Positions 53,701-61,421 of a DNA stretch of 64,000 nucleotides are shown in pieces. Below the pieces are notes generated by a model. That model ran no database searches and was not told where the DNA came from. It saw nothing but the letters and a program-made list of their open reading frames with translations. A program made the position numbers and the translations under genes. Position 1 is the stretch's first letter, and each line of letters begins with the position of its first letter. The DNA is from Amniculibacterium aquaticum. Its GTDB lineage: Bacteria; Bacteroidota; Bacteroidia; Flavobacteriales; Weeksellaceae. The stretch covers positions 62,001 to 126,000 of the forward strand of contig NZ_REFA01000003.1 of the NCBI RefSeq assembly GCF_003852705.1. Direction: 5' to 3'.

Positions 53701-55579
53701 TGATGGAAAGTTTGGTCTGATTCAACAATATGAAATGTTTACTCAAATCTTCCTCGTTGAATAAAACAAAACAATCTGCCGTAATTTTTTCATCCCTACC
53801 GGCTCTACCTGCTTCCTGAATATAATTTTCCAAAGAATCCGAAATTTCATAATGAATGACCATCCCAACATCTTTCTTGTCCACCCCCATTCCAAAAGCA
53901 GAAGTAGCCACCATAATTTGGGTATCACCGTTGACAAACGAATTTTGATTTTCAGACTTTTCTTGTTTGTCCATCTTTCCGTGGTAGGGTTTGGCACTGA
54001 ACCCGTCTTCTTTTAAGCGCTCTGCAAGCGTGTAGGCTTTTCGTGTTCTTGATACATAGATAATGGTTGGACAATTTTTTTCTTCTATCAAATCCCGAAC
54101 TTGTTGGTATTTTGTTTCTTCGTCTGATTTTTCAAAAACTTTATAATGTAGATTTGTTCTTGATGCTTTTGAGGTAAATAATTCAAGATTGAGTGAAAGT
54201 TTTTCCTTGAAATAACCCAGAATATCTTCAATAACTTTCTGTTTTGCTGTTGCTGTAAAACATGAAACGGGAATGCCGTCTTCGATATTTTTCTTTTCTT
54301 GAATGGATTTGATAAAATCTCCGATGTATAAATAATCCACCCTGAAATCTTGTCCCCACGAAGAAAAACAATGTGCTTCATCTATTACAAAACGAGCTAT
54401 TTTCCTACCTAGAATCAATCGTTCTATCGTTTTTGATCGCAAAGATTCAGGCGAAATGTACAGTATGCACGCTGAGCCATCCTCAACTCTTTCGAAAGAT
54501 TTTGCTCTTTCAATAGGGTCCAGTAAGCCGTTTATGGTAACCGCATTTGTAATTCCATTTTTTTCAAGATTATCCACTTGATCTTTCATCAAGGATTGCA
54601 ACGGTGAAATCACAACAGTTAAAGCATTAGAAGTGTCTCCACTCATCAATGCCGGAACTTGAAAAGTAATGGATTTGCCACCTCCAGTTGGGAAAACCGC
54701 TAGTATAGACTTATTATCAATTGCAGCTTTCACCGCTTTTTCTTGCAATGGTTCACCACCATAGCTTCTGTAAGAATCAAAGCCAAAATACTTTTTAAGT
54801 CCTTTATGTGCATCTAAAAAACCGTTGCAGTATTCGCAGCCACTAATGCAAGGTTTGTTTCGTAATCGAAACATGAGTTGCTCTACATCAGGATACATTT
54901 TCAAAACCCAAGGAGGTGTTATGGAATGGATTTTATTGTGTTGAACGAAGGAATCGATAAGAGATAAACAGTAAGCTAATTCAATAGGTTTTTCTACAAT
55001 AATGTTTGTTAGATAAACATGTCCACAAATTTCTTTTTTAAATTTTTGTCGAATAAGTTCTTCAATGTTCGTATCTGAATGGTTGTATGCAATATAACGG
55101 AAAAAAGCTTGAAACTCTTTTTTGTCGTATAAAAGAAGATGAAAAATCTTCTTTAGAGTGTCGTCAATCCCTTTGAAAGTAGCAATTTCATCATTCAGTA
55201 AATCTCTAGCCTTGATGGAGTCGGTCAGAGGATTATTTGCCTCAGAGGATTGGATTTTATCATCTTTGAGTAATGAATGATAGGGCTTTGTTGGAAAAAG
55301 CAATGGCGAAAGAAACAATGTGTCTATAATGTTAGCCGAATTGATACCTGCATCAAAGAGGGCTTTCCCAATATATTTAATGTCGTGATTGAAAATATTG
55401 TGTCCAGCTACGAAATGTGTTCCATTGAGAAAATGTACAAAGTCAAGTATCGAAGCTTTATGAAAAGTACTTCCATTGCCCTTGATTCCACCAATATCAA
55501 GTATTTTATTACTAATTGGTTCAATTTCTGTGTCTATGAATGCGATAGAGCTGCATGTATGTTCACTTTCTCCTTTCAA
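50741..55579 (-). CDS. Exonuclease-RecQ-UvrD fusion helicase
   Basis: A 1612-residue multidomain protein. Residues 1-125 resemble a DEDD exonuclease (Asp16, Glu18, Asp66, Asp86, Asp120), but the His usually five residues before the last Asp is Asn. A Cys cluster (244, 248, 251) follows. The RecQ helicase has TGGGKS at 298-303 and DEAHC at 400-404, then winged-helix and HRDC-like parts. A UvrD/Rep-type SF1 helicase ends it: GPGSGKT (1080-1086), DEAQD (from 1186), VGDDDQNIYEFRG (about 1215-1227), STIHKAKGKEFD (1438-1449), VAMTRAK (1471-1477). Two opposite motor classes and a nuclease in one chain suggest recombination repair or anti-DNA defence. Confidence 0.88.
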   Translation of the reverse strand: MKGESEHTCSSIAFIDTEIEPISNKILDIGGIKGNGSTFHKASILDFVHFLNGTHFVAGHNIFNHDIKYIGKALFDAGINSANIIDTLFLSPLLFPTKPYHSLLKDDKIQSSEANNPLTDSIKARDLLNDEIATFKGIDDTLKKIFHLLLYDKKEFQAFFRYIAYNHSDTNIEELIRQKFKKEICGHVYLTNIIVEKPIELAYCLSLIDSFVQHNKIHSITPPWVLKMYPDVEQLMFRLRNKPCISGCEYCNGFLDAHKGLKKYFGFDSYRSYGGEPLQEKAVKAAIDNKSILAVFPTGGGKSITFQVPALMSGDTSNALTVVISPLQSLMKDQVDNLEKNGITNAVTINGLLDPIERAKSFERVEDGSACILYISPESLRSKTIERLILGRKIARFVIDEAHCFSSWGQDFRVDYLYIGDFIKSIQEKKNIEDGIPVSCFTATAKQKVIEDILGYFKEKLSLNLELFTSKASRTNLHYKVFEKSDEETKYQQVRDLIEEKNCPTIIYVSRTRKAYTLAERLKEDGFSAKPYHGKMDKQEKSENQNSFVNGDTQIMVATSAFGMGVDKKDVGMVIHYEISDSLENYIQEAGRAGRDEKITADCFVLFNEEDLSKHFILLNQTKLSIKEIQQIWKAIKEITRFRSTVSNSALEIARKAGWDDNVVEIETRVTTAIAALEDAGYLKRGQNMPRVFANSIISKNAQEAIDKINSSERFVGNQKEKGVRIIKKLFSSKSRKQNNDEVAESRIDYISDHLGIVKEEVINIVNLLREEKILADAKDLTAFIKKGENTNRSFNIVDSFSKIENYLLLLLKEQEQIYHLKELNEKGEEQGLNDISSNKIKTILNFWAIKNWVKRKILDTKSHVSIIALHPRELLKEKLEKRQTLAKFIIEFLYEKTKTTASEDSTKEEILVEFSIHELKTAYENGSDLFKLEINLDDIEDTLFYLSRIEAIKIEGGFLVVYNRLTIERTETDNKKRYTKEDYQKLNQFYESKIQQIHIVGEYAKKMIEDYKSALQFVEDYFHLNYPVFLNKYFKGSRQNEIKRNITPAKFRQLFGELSPTQLKIINDNETKHIVVAAGPGSGKTRVLVHKLASLLLMEDVKHEQLLMITFSRAAATEFKKRLLQLIGNAANYIEIKTFHSYCFDLLGKVGSLEKSNEILSKTIQKIKNNEVEVSRITKTVLVIDEAQDMDKDEFDLIQTLMEQNEEMRVIAVGDDDQNIYEFRGADSKHLEQFIFENQAVKHELLENYRSKINLVGFSNQFVKQVSHRIKQTPIIAKQNDNGKIKIVHYKSGNLTVPLVQELLSTGLSGTTCVLTKTNDEAQQITGLLLKNNLQAKLIQSNDGFSLYNLNEVRYFLNHLNLADDVYTINDDIWLKAKREVVNKYRHSTKLEILGNIIKEFEASNTKIKYKSDLEVFIRESKLEDFYNENGETVFVSTIHKAKGKEFDNVFILLENFDATTDQAKRLLYVAMTRAKTNLTIHLNSNFLDPLTAENLERFENIEMHLPPNQLSMHLTLKDVWLDFFINRQIAISELKSGDSLRLNSMECFDEKGNSVLKFSKQFTAQIEKLKAKNFELKSAKVNFVLYWKKEETQQEIKIILPELTFERKTD

Positions 55580-56010
55580 TATTTGTTACTTCTAAGTTAG
55601 TTGGTTGGCAAGTACATATTTTAAATTCAAAAATACAGCTTCTGTATTTTAAGCCATAATTTATGAACTAAATTAACAAAAAAAGTAGTATAATTTAAAA
55701 ATAAAATTGCACCATATATTACTATTGAAGTCAATATGTTTCTCTCACTTTTTTAATTTTCAGAATGCATTAATATTGAGAAACAAAAAATCCGTTCAAA
55801 TATTGAATTCCCTTCCATCCATAGCTTTTTTTAAATTGATTTTCAACACCATAAATATGGTATCGAAGATTTCAAATTCGAGTTGTATGATAATTTTACA
55901 ACAAAAAAACTTCTCTTTTCCGAGAAGTTTTTTGTGAGTACACCAAGATCTGAACCTGTGAACAAAACGATTGAAATCAAGGTAAAACCCCACCAGAATT
56001 GTGTAAATAC
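55580..56010. other. Intergenic region with no supported gene
   Basis: 431 bases of A/T-rich sequence upstream of the RecQ-UvrD gene and downstream of pdxH. Short frames exist but lack starts, composition or homology. It holds the pdxH terminator at 55904-55933. Confidence 0.7.
55904..55933 (-). terminator. Terminator of pdxH
   Basis: AAAAAACTTCTC pairs perfectly with GAGAAGTTTTTT (12 bp) around TTTTCC; both strands end in homopolymer runs. Confidence 0.85.
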
Positions 56011-56655
56011 TTATGGAGCAAGCCTGGAAATTTCCCAATCGAAATCTTCATTCAAGCTATATAAAATCCTATCGTGTAAACGATTGGGCCTTCCTTGCCA
56101 AAATTCAATTTCATAAGGCTTGGCTAAAAATCCACCCCAATGTTTGGGTCTGGGAATCTCCTGCCCTTCCCAATCTTTTTCTAATTCGGTTAGTTTTTTT
56201 TCTAAAAACTCTCGATTCGGGATCTCTTGGCTTTGCGGCGAAACCCATGCACCCAACTGACTGCCTCGAGGTCTGGATGCAAAATACCCATCAGAAAGAT
56301 TCTCAGCCAGCTTTTCCACATTGCATTTTATTATGATTTGCCTTTCCAAGCTGGGCCAAAAAAAATGCAAACATGCTTTCGGATGATCCATTATCGTTTT
56401 ACCCTTTCTGCTTTCATAATTGGTGTAAAAAGAAAACCCCTCCCAATTGTAGGATTTTAACAACACCATCCTGGTTCGGGGACAACCATCGGCTTCTACC
56501 GTAGAAACGGAAACCGCGTTTGCTTCTGATACATTGGGATCGTTTTGTGCTTCTAAAAACCAATCTCTAAATTGCTCTATGGGATTTTGTCTGATCTGGG
56601 ATTCTATCAGTTCGGATTTGTTATAAACTTTTCTTTGATCGTGTAGGTTTTCCAT
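56011..56655 (-). CDS. pdxH: Pyridoxamine 5'-phosphate oxidase
   Basis: A 214-residue FMN enzyme making pyridoxal 5'-phosphate from pyridoxamine or pyridoxine phosphate. It has NPIEQFRDWFLEAQ, RMVLLKSYNWEGFSFYTNYESRKG (FMN phosphate binding), YFASRPRGSQLGAWVS and the C-terminal signature EIEFWQGRPNRLHDRILY. I start at 56655 (MENLHDQR), the usual N-terminus; an upstream in-frame start at 56763 would run through the divergent algH gene. A TAnnTTTG box (CAAAGGTA at 56692-56699 read on the plus strand) is a plausible promoter. Confidence 0.95.
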   Translation of the reverse strand: MENLHDQRKVYNKSELIESQIRQNPIEQFRDWFLEAQNDPNVSEANAVSVSTVEADGCPRTRMVLLKSYNWEGFSFYTNYESRKGKTIMDHPKACLHFFWPSLERQIIIKCNVEKLAENLSDGYFASRPRGSQLGAWVSPQSQEIPNREFLEKKLTELEKDWEGQEIPRPKHWGGFLAKPYEIEFWQGRPNRLHDRILYSLNEDFDWEISRLAP

Positions 56656-56666
56656 TGAAAAAAGAT

Positions 56667-56674
56667 TATATTTG
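56667..56674 (+). promoter_or_regulatory. -7 box three bases before the algH start codon
   Basis: TATATTTG with the ATG at 56678. If used, the transcript would start at or just inside the coding region. Confidence 0.35.
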
Positions 56675-56677
56675 ATT

Positions 56678-57223
56678 ATGGATAAGTCGTACAAAGGTAA
56701 ATTATTAATTTCTACTCCGGATCTGTCTTCGGATATATTTTCTCGTTCGGTGATACTGATCATTGATCACAATGAAAATGGAGCTTTCGGACTTATACTC
56801 AACAAAAAAAACGATATTGCAACCCATGCACTTCGCCACATTTTCGGTAGTGAGATTGAAGTTTTTGATGGAGGACCTGTTGAGAACGATAAAACTTTTT
56901 TTATTGTTCGTGGCCAACCCATCACCGATTTTTATATGAAATTGGATAACGATTTTTACATCACCGAAGATCTTGAAAACATTGTGAAAGCAGTGATTGG
57001 AGGCGAAATTCCATTAGATCACATGAAAATATTTTCAGGATATTCCGGTTGGTCCAAGGATCAATTGGAATCTGAAATTGATAAAAAACATTGGACTGTT
57101 GTTGATGTATATCAGATGGATTATACCAACAACGATCCCAATCTTTGGAAAAACATCATGCAAAACTTAGGTGGAGAATTTCTGATTTGGTCCAATGCTC
57201 CCAATGACATCTCCATGAACTAA
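56678..57223 (+). CDS. YqgE/AlgH family protein
   Basis: A 181-residue cytoplasmic protein of the AlgH/UPF0301 family: YKGKLLISTPDLSSDIFSRSVILIIDHNENGAFGLILNKK, VFDGGPVENDKTFFIVRG and IFSGYSGWSKDQLESEI are diagnostic. Function is unclear in most bacteria; in Pseudomonas it was named for effects on alginate. I start at the ATG at 56678, six bases inside a longer frame that begins with TTG. Divergent from pdxH with 22 bases between start codons. Confidence 0.9.
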   Translation: MDKSYKGKLLISTPDLSSDIFSRSVILIIDHNENGAFGLILNKKNDIATHALRHIFGSEIEVFDGGPVENDKTFFIVRGQPITDFYMKLDNDFYITEDLENIVKAVIGGEIPLDHMKIFSGYSGWSKDQLESEIDKKHWTVVDVYQMDYTNNDPNLWKNIMQNLGGEFLIWSNAPNDISMN

Positions 57224-57233
57224 AAGATAAAAA

Positions 57234-57255
57234 CCACTTCTCGAAAAAGAAGTGG
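57234..57255. terminator. Bidirectional terminator between algH and the OmpA gene
   Basis: CCACTTCT and AGAAGTGG form a perfect 8-bp stem around a 6-base loop, with CTTTTTT on the plus strand and GTTTTTA on the minus strand. Confidence 0.85.
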
Positions 57256-57279
57256 CTTTTTTGGGTCTATTATATTCAT

Positions 57280-59139
57280 TTATTTTGGACAGATCACTTT
57301 CATTTCGGTTCTTCTGTTCATTTGATGTTCGGCTTCTGAACATTTCACATGATCTGCACAACGGTTCAACAGTTTTTTCTCACCGTAACCTTTTGCTATT
57401 AATCTATCTTTCGCTATACCTTGAGAAACGATATAGTCTACTGCCGCTTGAGCTCTTCTTTGCGATAATTTATTGTTGTAATTGTCGGAGGCTCTGGAAT
57501 CGGTATGTGAGGACAACTCAACCCTAATCGACGGATTGTCATTTAAAAATTGTACCAATCGGTTCAGTTCGGGTTTGGCATCGTCTCTGATAAAGGATTT
57601 ATCCAAGTCATAAAGGATATCTTTAAGAATAATGGCATTGTTGCAATCGGCCAAATCCATACAGATTTCCAATCGAATGGTTGAAGTGCTGCTTCTGTTA
57701 TATCCTCTTGTTGAAAAAGAAACATTTTGTGAGAGGTGATTCGCTTTCTTAGCATAAACGGTATAATCCGTATTTTCTGGTGCTCTGAATGAGAATTGTC
57801 CGTTGGCATCGGAACGGTAGTTTTCTACTGCACCCGTTGTCTTATTGGTAACAATGATTTCTGCATCTGCAATCGGTTCGGAAGTATTACACCTCATCAC
57901 ATTTCCTTGAACGACGAATCGTTGATCCGGCAGAACAATCTCTTTTACAATTCCAAGAGTTGCATCACAGTTATTAAATTCACCGGTATCCACCGAAGCA
58001 CCCGTCAATTCTTTTCCGTTATAAGTCCCTTTTACGCTATAATACCCTTTCACCACATTACCAAAATGGACATGACCATCGGCATCTGTAGTCGCATTTT
58101 GTACAACCGTATCATTGGAATCTACTAACGATACCGCAACATTAGATAGTACAGAACCACTACCTTCATCTTTTGCTGTAACATGAACCGAGCACACAAT
58201 AGGCTTAGGAGCCTCCACCGTTTTCACTGGACTAATAAATTGAAATATCATACCGGCAAACACTCCAAAAGAATGAAATTTGGTATCGATAGGTCCTCTT
58301 TTATACATTGGTTCTTGTAAAGGATCGTACACTTGAAGTCCGTTATTAAATGTCGTATGTGGCGCTTGTGTACCGTAAGACATTCCAGAAGAAGAATTGA
58401 ATAATTCCGGAGTTTTAAAGTGCTGCATATAATAACCTCCTAAGCTCATACCAAAATGAGGGCTGAAGAAATAATTAAATTGCAACGAAGCCTTACCTGT
58501 AAAAACAGAAGTAAGATTATATCCCGCATGATAATTGAGCATTATTGGTGTGGACAATGCATTTACAGCTCTTGTTTCTCCACCGCCATCACCTGGCGAA
58601 TCGGGTGGTTCCGGATTGGTAGGTGTGCCAACACTTAAGGAATCCGGTGTTGCCATATGGTTTATTTCACCCCCTTTTATACTGGCGACACCCGCTCTTA
58701 ATTTAAACTCAAAATCGGATTTTGGAGTTTGCCAAAATCTAAAACTCGGACCAATACCCACGAAATTTCTGGTGATTTTTTCTTCGGACAAATAAAAATC
58801 GTTAAAAGGTCTTGAATATGGATCTAGCAAGTTATCGGCCGGATAGGTACTTCTGGCTTGATTACGGATATAATCATAGTCCAGACCTAGCCCAAACCAA
58901 TCCCAATAATAATCCAAAGAAGCTCCTGCCATAAAACCACCTTCGTATTTATAAAAAGGTTGAAGTTTTTGGTCGGCAGAAAGTTTTTTGAAATTAGGAA
59001 AATCATAACCTCCACGAATGGAAACTCTAAAGGCATTGTTTTTTAGTGGACGAGCAACATCCACCTCTTGTGCATGAAAGGAAGAAAAAAAAGACAATCC
59101 TCCCAAGAATATTGCACTGAGTAGTTTTAACTTTTTCAT
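57280..59139 (-). CDS. OmpA family outer-membrane protein
   Basis: A 619-residue exported protein. Signal peptide MKKLKLLSAIFLGGLSFFSSFHAQ, then a predicted outer-membrane beta-barrel (about 30-310) with strands such as YKYEGGFMAGASLDYYWDW. Two carboxypeptidase-like/CNA-B-type beta domains follow (about 320-400 and 410-490). The C-terminal OmpA domain begins DLDKSFIRDDAKPELNRLVQFL and contains the peptidoglycan-binding NNKLSQRRAQAAVDYIVSQG. It should tether the outer membrane to peptidoglycan. Single-gene transcript. Confidence 0.92.
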   Translation of the reverse strand: MKKLKLLSAIFLGGLSFFSSFHAQEVDVARPLKNNAFRVSIRGGYDFPNFKKLSADQKLQPFYKYEGGFMAGASLDYYWDWFGLGLDYDYIRNQARSTYPADNLLDPYSRPFNDFYLSEEKITRNFVGIGPSFRFWQTPKSDFEFKLRAGVASIKGGEINHMATPDSLSVGTPTNPEPPDSPGDGGGETRAVNALSTPIMLNYHAGYNLTSVFTGKASLQFNYFFSPHFGMSLGGYYMQHFKTPELFNSSSGMSYGTQAPHTTFNNGLQVYDPLQEPMYKRGPIDTKFHSFGVFAGMIFQFISPVKTVEAPKPIVCSVHVTAKDEGSGSVLSNVAVSLVDSNDTVVQNATTDADGHVHFGNVVKGYYSVKGTYNGKELTGASVDTGEFNNCDATLGIVKEIVLPDQRFVVQGNVMRCNTSEPIADAEIIVTNKTTGAVENYRSDANGQFSFRAPENTDYTVYAKKANHLSQNVSFSTRGYNRSSTSTIRLEICMDLADCNNAIILKDILYDLDKSFIRDDAKPELNRLVQFLNDNPSIRVELSSHTDSRASDNYNNKLSQRRAQAAVDYIVSQGIAKDRLIAKGYGEKKLLNRCADHVKCSEAEHQMNRRTEMKVICPK

Positions 59140-59227
59140 AACACTTCGTTTTTAGTTTATATCTATTTGTAATGATCAAATCCAACGAAACCAACTGAAA
59201 AAAAGTACACAATAAAAAAGTAAATTT

Positions 59228-59421
59228 AGAGCCCGTTTAAAATTTTACCAAAATAATAATTCGGCTATTTCTAATCCTTCATATCTGCCTTTTTGTATTC
59301 TATTTAGCGTAATTTTACATTTTAAATTTTTGTTTTAGCCCGCTAAAACTTCAATTTTAAAACCCAAAATCCATCTAATCATCTATACAAAAAATCTAGA
59401 TATAAAATTTAAACAGACTCT
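59228..59421. repeat. MITE-like element, copy C (complete)
   Basis: 194 bp. Left end AGAGCCCGTTTAAAATTTTA and right end TAAAATTTAAACAGACTCT form about 20-bp imperfect terminal inverted repeats. The body (CTGCCTTTTTGTATTC, TTTTACATTTTAAATTTTTG, GCCCGCTAAAACTTC, AATCTAGATATAAAATT) matches copies A and B. No coding potential; internal deletion product of a transposon is a plausible origin. Confidence 0.75.
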
Positions 59422-59507
59422 AAATTCTTTTTAACAAATTTAACACAAACCCCTTTGCAAAATAAGAGTGTTTTCCCTTAATTTAGAAACAAAAATATAA
59501 ACATAAA

Positions 59508-59536
59508 AAAAGGAAACGCTTTTGGCGCTTCCTTTT
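59508..59536 (-). terminator. Terminator of the DUF6341 gene
   Basis: AAAAGGAAACGC and GCGCTTCCTTTT pair with one mismatch, followed on the minus strand by a seven-T run. Confidence 0.75.
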
Positions 59537-59555
59537 ATATATCGATGCATGATCT

Positions 59556-59783
59556 TTATTTTTTATAAATCTTAGGATCACAATACGGTCTTGGCTCTTT
59601 TGAAGGCGATATATAATCGTTGTCCTTATTGTTACCCAAAGGTACAATAAGCTCCCAACACCAATAGGTAAAATAAGCCGAAGCTACCACGAACAATATC
59701 CAGTTCAAAACATTACCAAATAGGTCATAAAATTGAAAAGACCATTTGAATGCATCACTTATTAATAAGAACAAAGATGTCAT
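59556..59783 (-). CDS. DUF6341 family protein
   Basis: A 75-residue membrane protein with one hydrophobic segment (LFGNVLNWILFVVASAYFTYWCWELI) and a polar tail (DYISPSKEPRPYCDPKIYK). It matches a short Flavobacteriia-specific family of unknown function that sits next to DUF6427, as here. I start at the ATG at 59783 since an upstream ATG at 59813 falls inside the divergent promoter. Confidence 0.75.
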   Translation of the reverse strand: MTSLFLLISDAFKWSFQFYDLFGNVLNWILFVVASAYFTYWCWELIVPLGNNKDNDYISPSKEPRPYCDPKIYKK

Positions 59784-59800
59784 AATTTCCTTTTTTAAAT

Positions 59801-59818
59801 TAACTTTGCACAAATTTA
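59801..59818. promoter_or_regulatory. Back-to-back divergent -7 boxes
   Basis: TAACTTTG (59801-59808, plus) and TAAATTTG (minus, CAAATTTA at 59811-59818) both match the consensus within a 41-base gap between DUF6341 and DUF6427 start codons. Confidence 0.55.
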
Positions 59819-59824
59819 TAAAAA

Positions 59825-60745
59825 ATGTTTAGATTACTTTCAAAAGAAAGCAATATTTTTTCGATACCGGTGTATATGGCTTTTTTACTCGTCATAACCA
59901 TCGCATTTAACATTTTGAATTTCAATACCATAGAAGCCATTTCCGAAACCATAACTTTTATTGGAATTGCGCTTGGATATTTTTTATTTAACAAAATAAA
60001 TCTCAATCAACAGATCCACTTACCCTTATTTCTATATACATTTTTCGTTTTTGCATTGTATCATGGTAATTTGGACATTGGCATCTCCGTAACCTTGCTG
60101 AGCAACTCTTTTTTACTTCTCATACTCACCAATACCGATGACAAGGTAAAGAAAAGCTCTTATGTTATCATTGGCTCTTTGTTGGCTCTTAATTATTTCT
60201 TTTTACCAACCACTTGGCCCATGCTGGCATTTGTAATGGTTCACATCATTGCTACGACCAGCCAAATAGCGCTCAATATTTTTCGTATATTACTTGGTAT
60301 TGCTTTGGTTGCTTTATCCTATCTTCTCATTTCATTCAGTATTGGAAATAGAACTTTGGATATGGATTATTTTCCATCAAGTTCTTTCAGCGCCCTACAG
60401 ACCTATTATCCGTTTACCATACTCATTCCAATTGTAGTATTAATCCTACTGGCCATCCTTTCTCATTTCGTACATCTAAATGAAAAGAGTTTGATAAACA
60501 AAACAAAATACACATTTTTATTAACCTTTTCGGCGGCACAATTGATTACCATTTTGCTGTACATGAACCAAAATTTTGAATACCTTTTACTTCTGGTACT
60601 TCCTGTAAGCATTATTTTGGGCAGATATTTAAGGTTTTTACCCAAATACTGGATGCAAGAATTGGGCATGTGGATCATTATCATTACCTTACTTTTGTTC
60701 AAAATAGGAACCTATTTCGACTTAAAACAATTAATATTTATTTAA
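59825..60745 (+). CDS. DUF6427 family membrane protein
   Basis: A 306-residue integral membrane protein with about eight to nine hydrophobic helices and short charged loops (RLLSKESNIFSIPVYMAFLLVI at the start, GMWIIIITLLLFKIGTYFDL at the end). It fits the Flavobacteriia DUF6427 family of unknown function. The DUF3109 gene follows after 4 bases. No transporter signature is visible. Confidence 0.75.
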   Translation: MFRLLSKESNIFSIPVYMAFLLVITIAFNILNFNTIEAISETITFIGIALGYFLFNKINLNQQIHLPLFLYTFFVFALYHGNLDIGISVTLLSNSFLLLILTNTDDKVKKSSYVIIGSLLALNYFFLPTTWPMLAFVMVHIIATTSQIALNIFRILLGIALVALSYLLISFSIGNRTLDMDYFPSSSFSALQTYYPFTILIPIVVLILLAILSHFVHLNEKSLINKTKYTFLLTFSAAQLITILLYMNQNFEYLLLLVLPVSIILGRYLRFLPKYWMQELGMWIIIITLLLFKIGTYFDLKQLIFI

Positions 60746-60749
60746 AATT

Positions 60750-61334
60750 ATGATACAAATAGAAGATAAACTGATTTCTGAAGATATTTTTTCTGAAGAA
60801 TTTGTGTGTAACCTCAGCAAATGCAAAGGCGCTTGTTGTGTGGAAGGCGACATCGGTGCACCTTTGGAAAAAGAGGAAACAAAAATATTGGACGACATCT
60901 ATGAAAAAATAAAACCCTACCTGACCCGGGAAGGGATAAAAGCCATTGAAGAACAAGGTACTTGGGAGATCGATCCTAGCGATGGGGATTTCGTAACACC
61001 GATGGTGGAAAACCGAGAATGCGTATATGTTACTTTTGATGAAAAGGGCATTACAAAATGCGGCATCGAAAAAGCGTATGAAGACGGAGTAATAGATTGG
61101 CAGAAACCTATCTCATGTCACTTGTACCCCATCCGAGTACAGAAATACTCTACATTTACCGCACTGAATTACCACGAATGGTCCATTTGCAGCGATGCTT
61201 GTGCTTTGGGTAAGGAATTGCAGGTTCCAGTGTATAAATTCCTAAAAACACCACTTATACGCAAATTTGGAGAGGATTTTTTCACCATGCTCTCAGAAGC
61301 TGCCGAAGAGTGGGAAAAAGAGTTTGGCAAGTAA
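60750..61334 (+). CDS. DUF3109 family cysteine-rich protein
   Basis: A 194-residue cytoplasmic protein with conserved cysteines: FVCNLSKCKGACCVEGD near the N-terminus, ECVYVTFDEKGITKCGIEKAYEDG in the middle, CHLYPIRVQKYS and WSICSDACALGK toward the end. The pattern resembles the YkgJ/CxxCxxCC zinc- or iron-sulfur-binding group, but function is unknown. Co-transcribed with DUF6427. Confidence 0.85.
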   Translation: MIQIEDKLISEDIFSEEFVCNLSKCKGACCVEGDIGAPLEKEETKILDDIYEKIKPYLTREGIKAIEEQGTWEIDPSDGDFVTPMVENRECVYVTFDEKGITKCGIEKAYEDGVIDWQKPISCHLYPIRVQKYSTFTALNYHEWSICSDACALGKELQVPVYKFLKTPLIRKFGEDFFTMLSEAAEEWEKEFGK

Positions 61335-61369
61335 ACCTTTTCAGCTCAGAATCATCATAAAAAAACAAG

Positions 61370-61400
61370 GAAGCCACCCACTAAGGATGGCTTCTTTTTT
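61370..61400. terminator. Bidirectional terminator
   Basis: GAAGCCA and TGGCTTC form a 7-bp stem with T-runs on the plus strand, serving the convergent DUF3109 and phosphoesterase genes. Confidence 0.75.
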
Positions 61401-61421
61401 AAAACTCAGCAACGCTGAAAA

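Noticed and set aside
55796-56038. An 80-codon minus-strand frame overlapping the pdxH end
   Set aside because: It crosses the pdxH terminator and has no domain or conserved composition.
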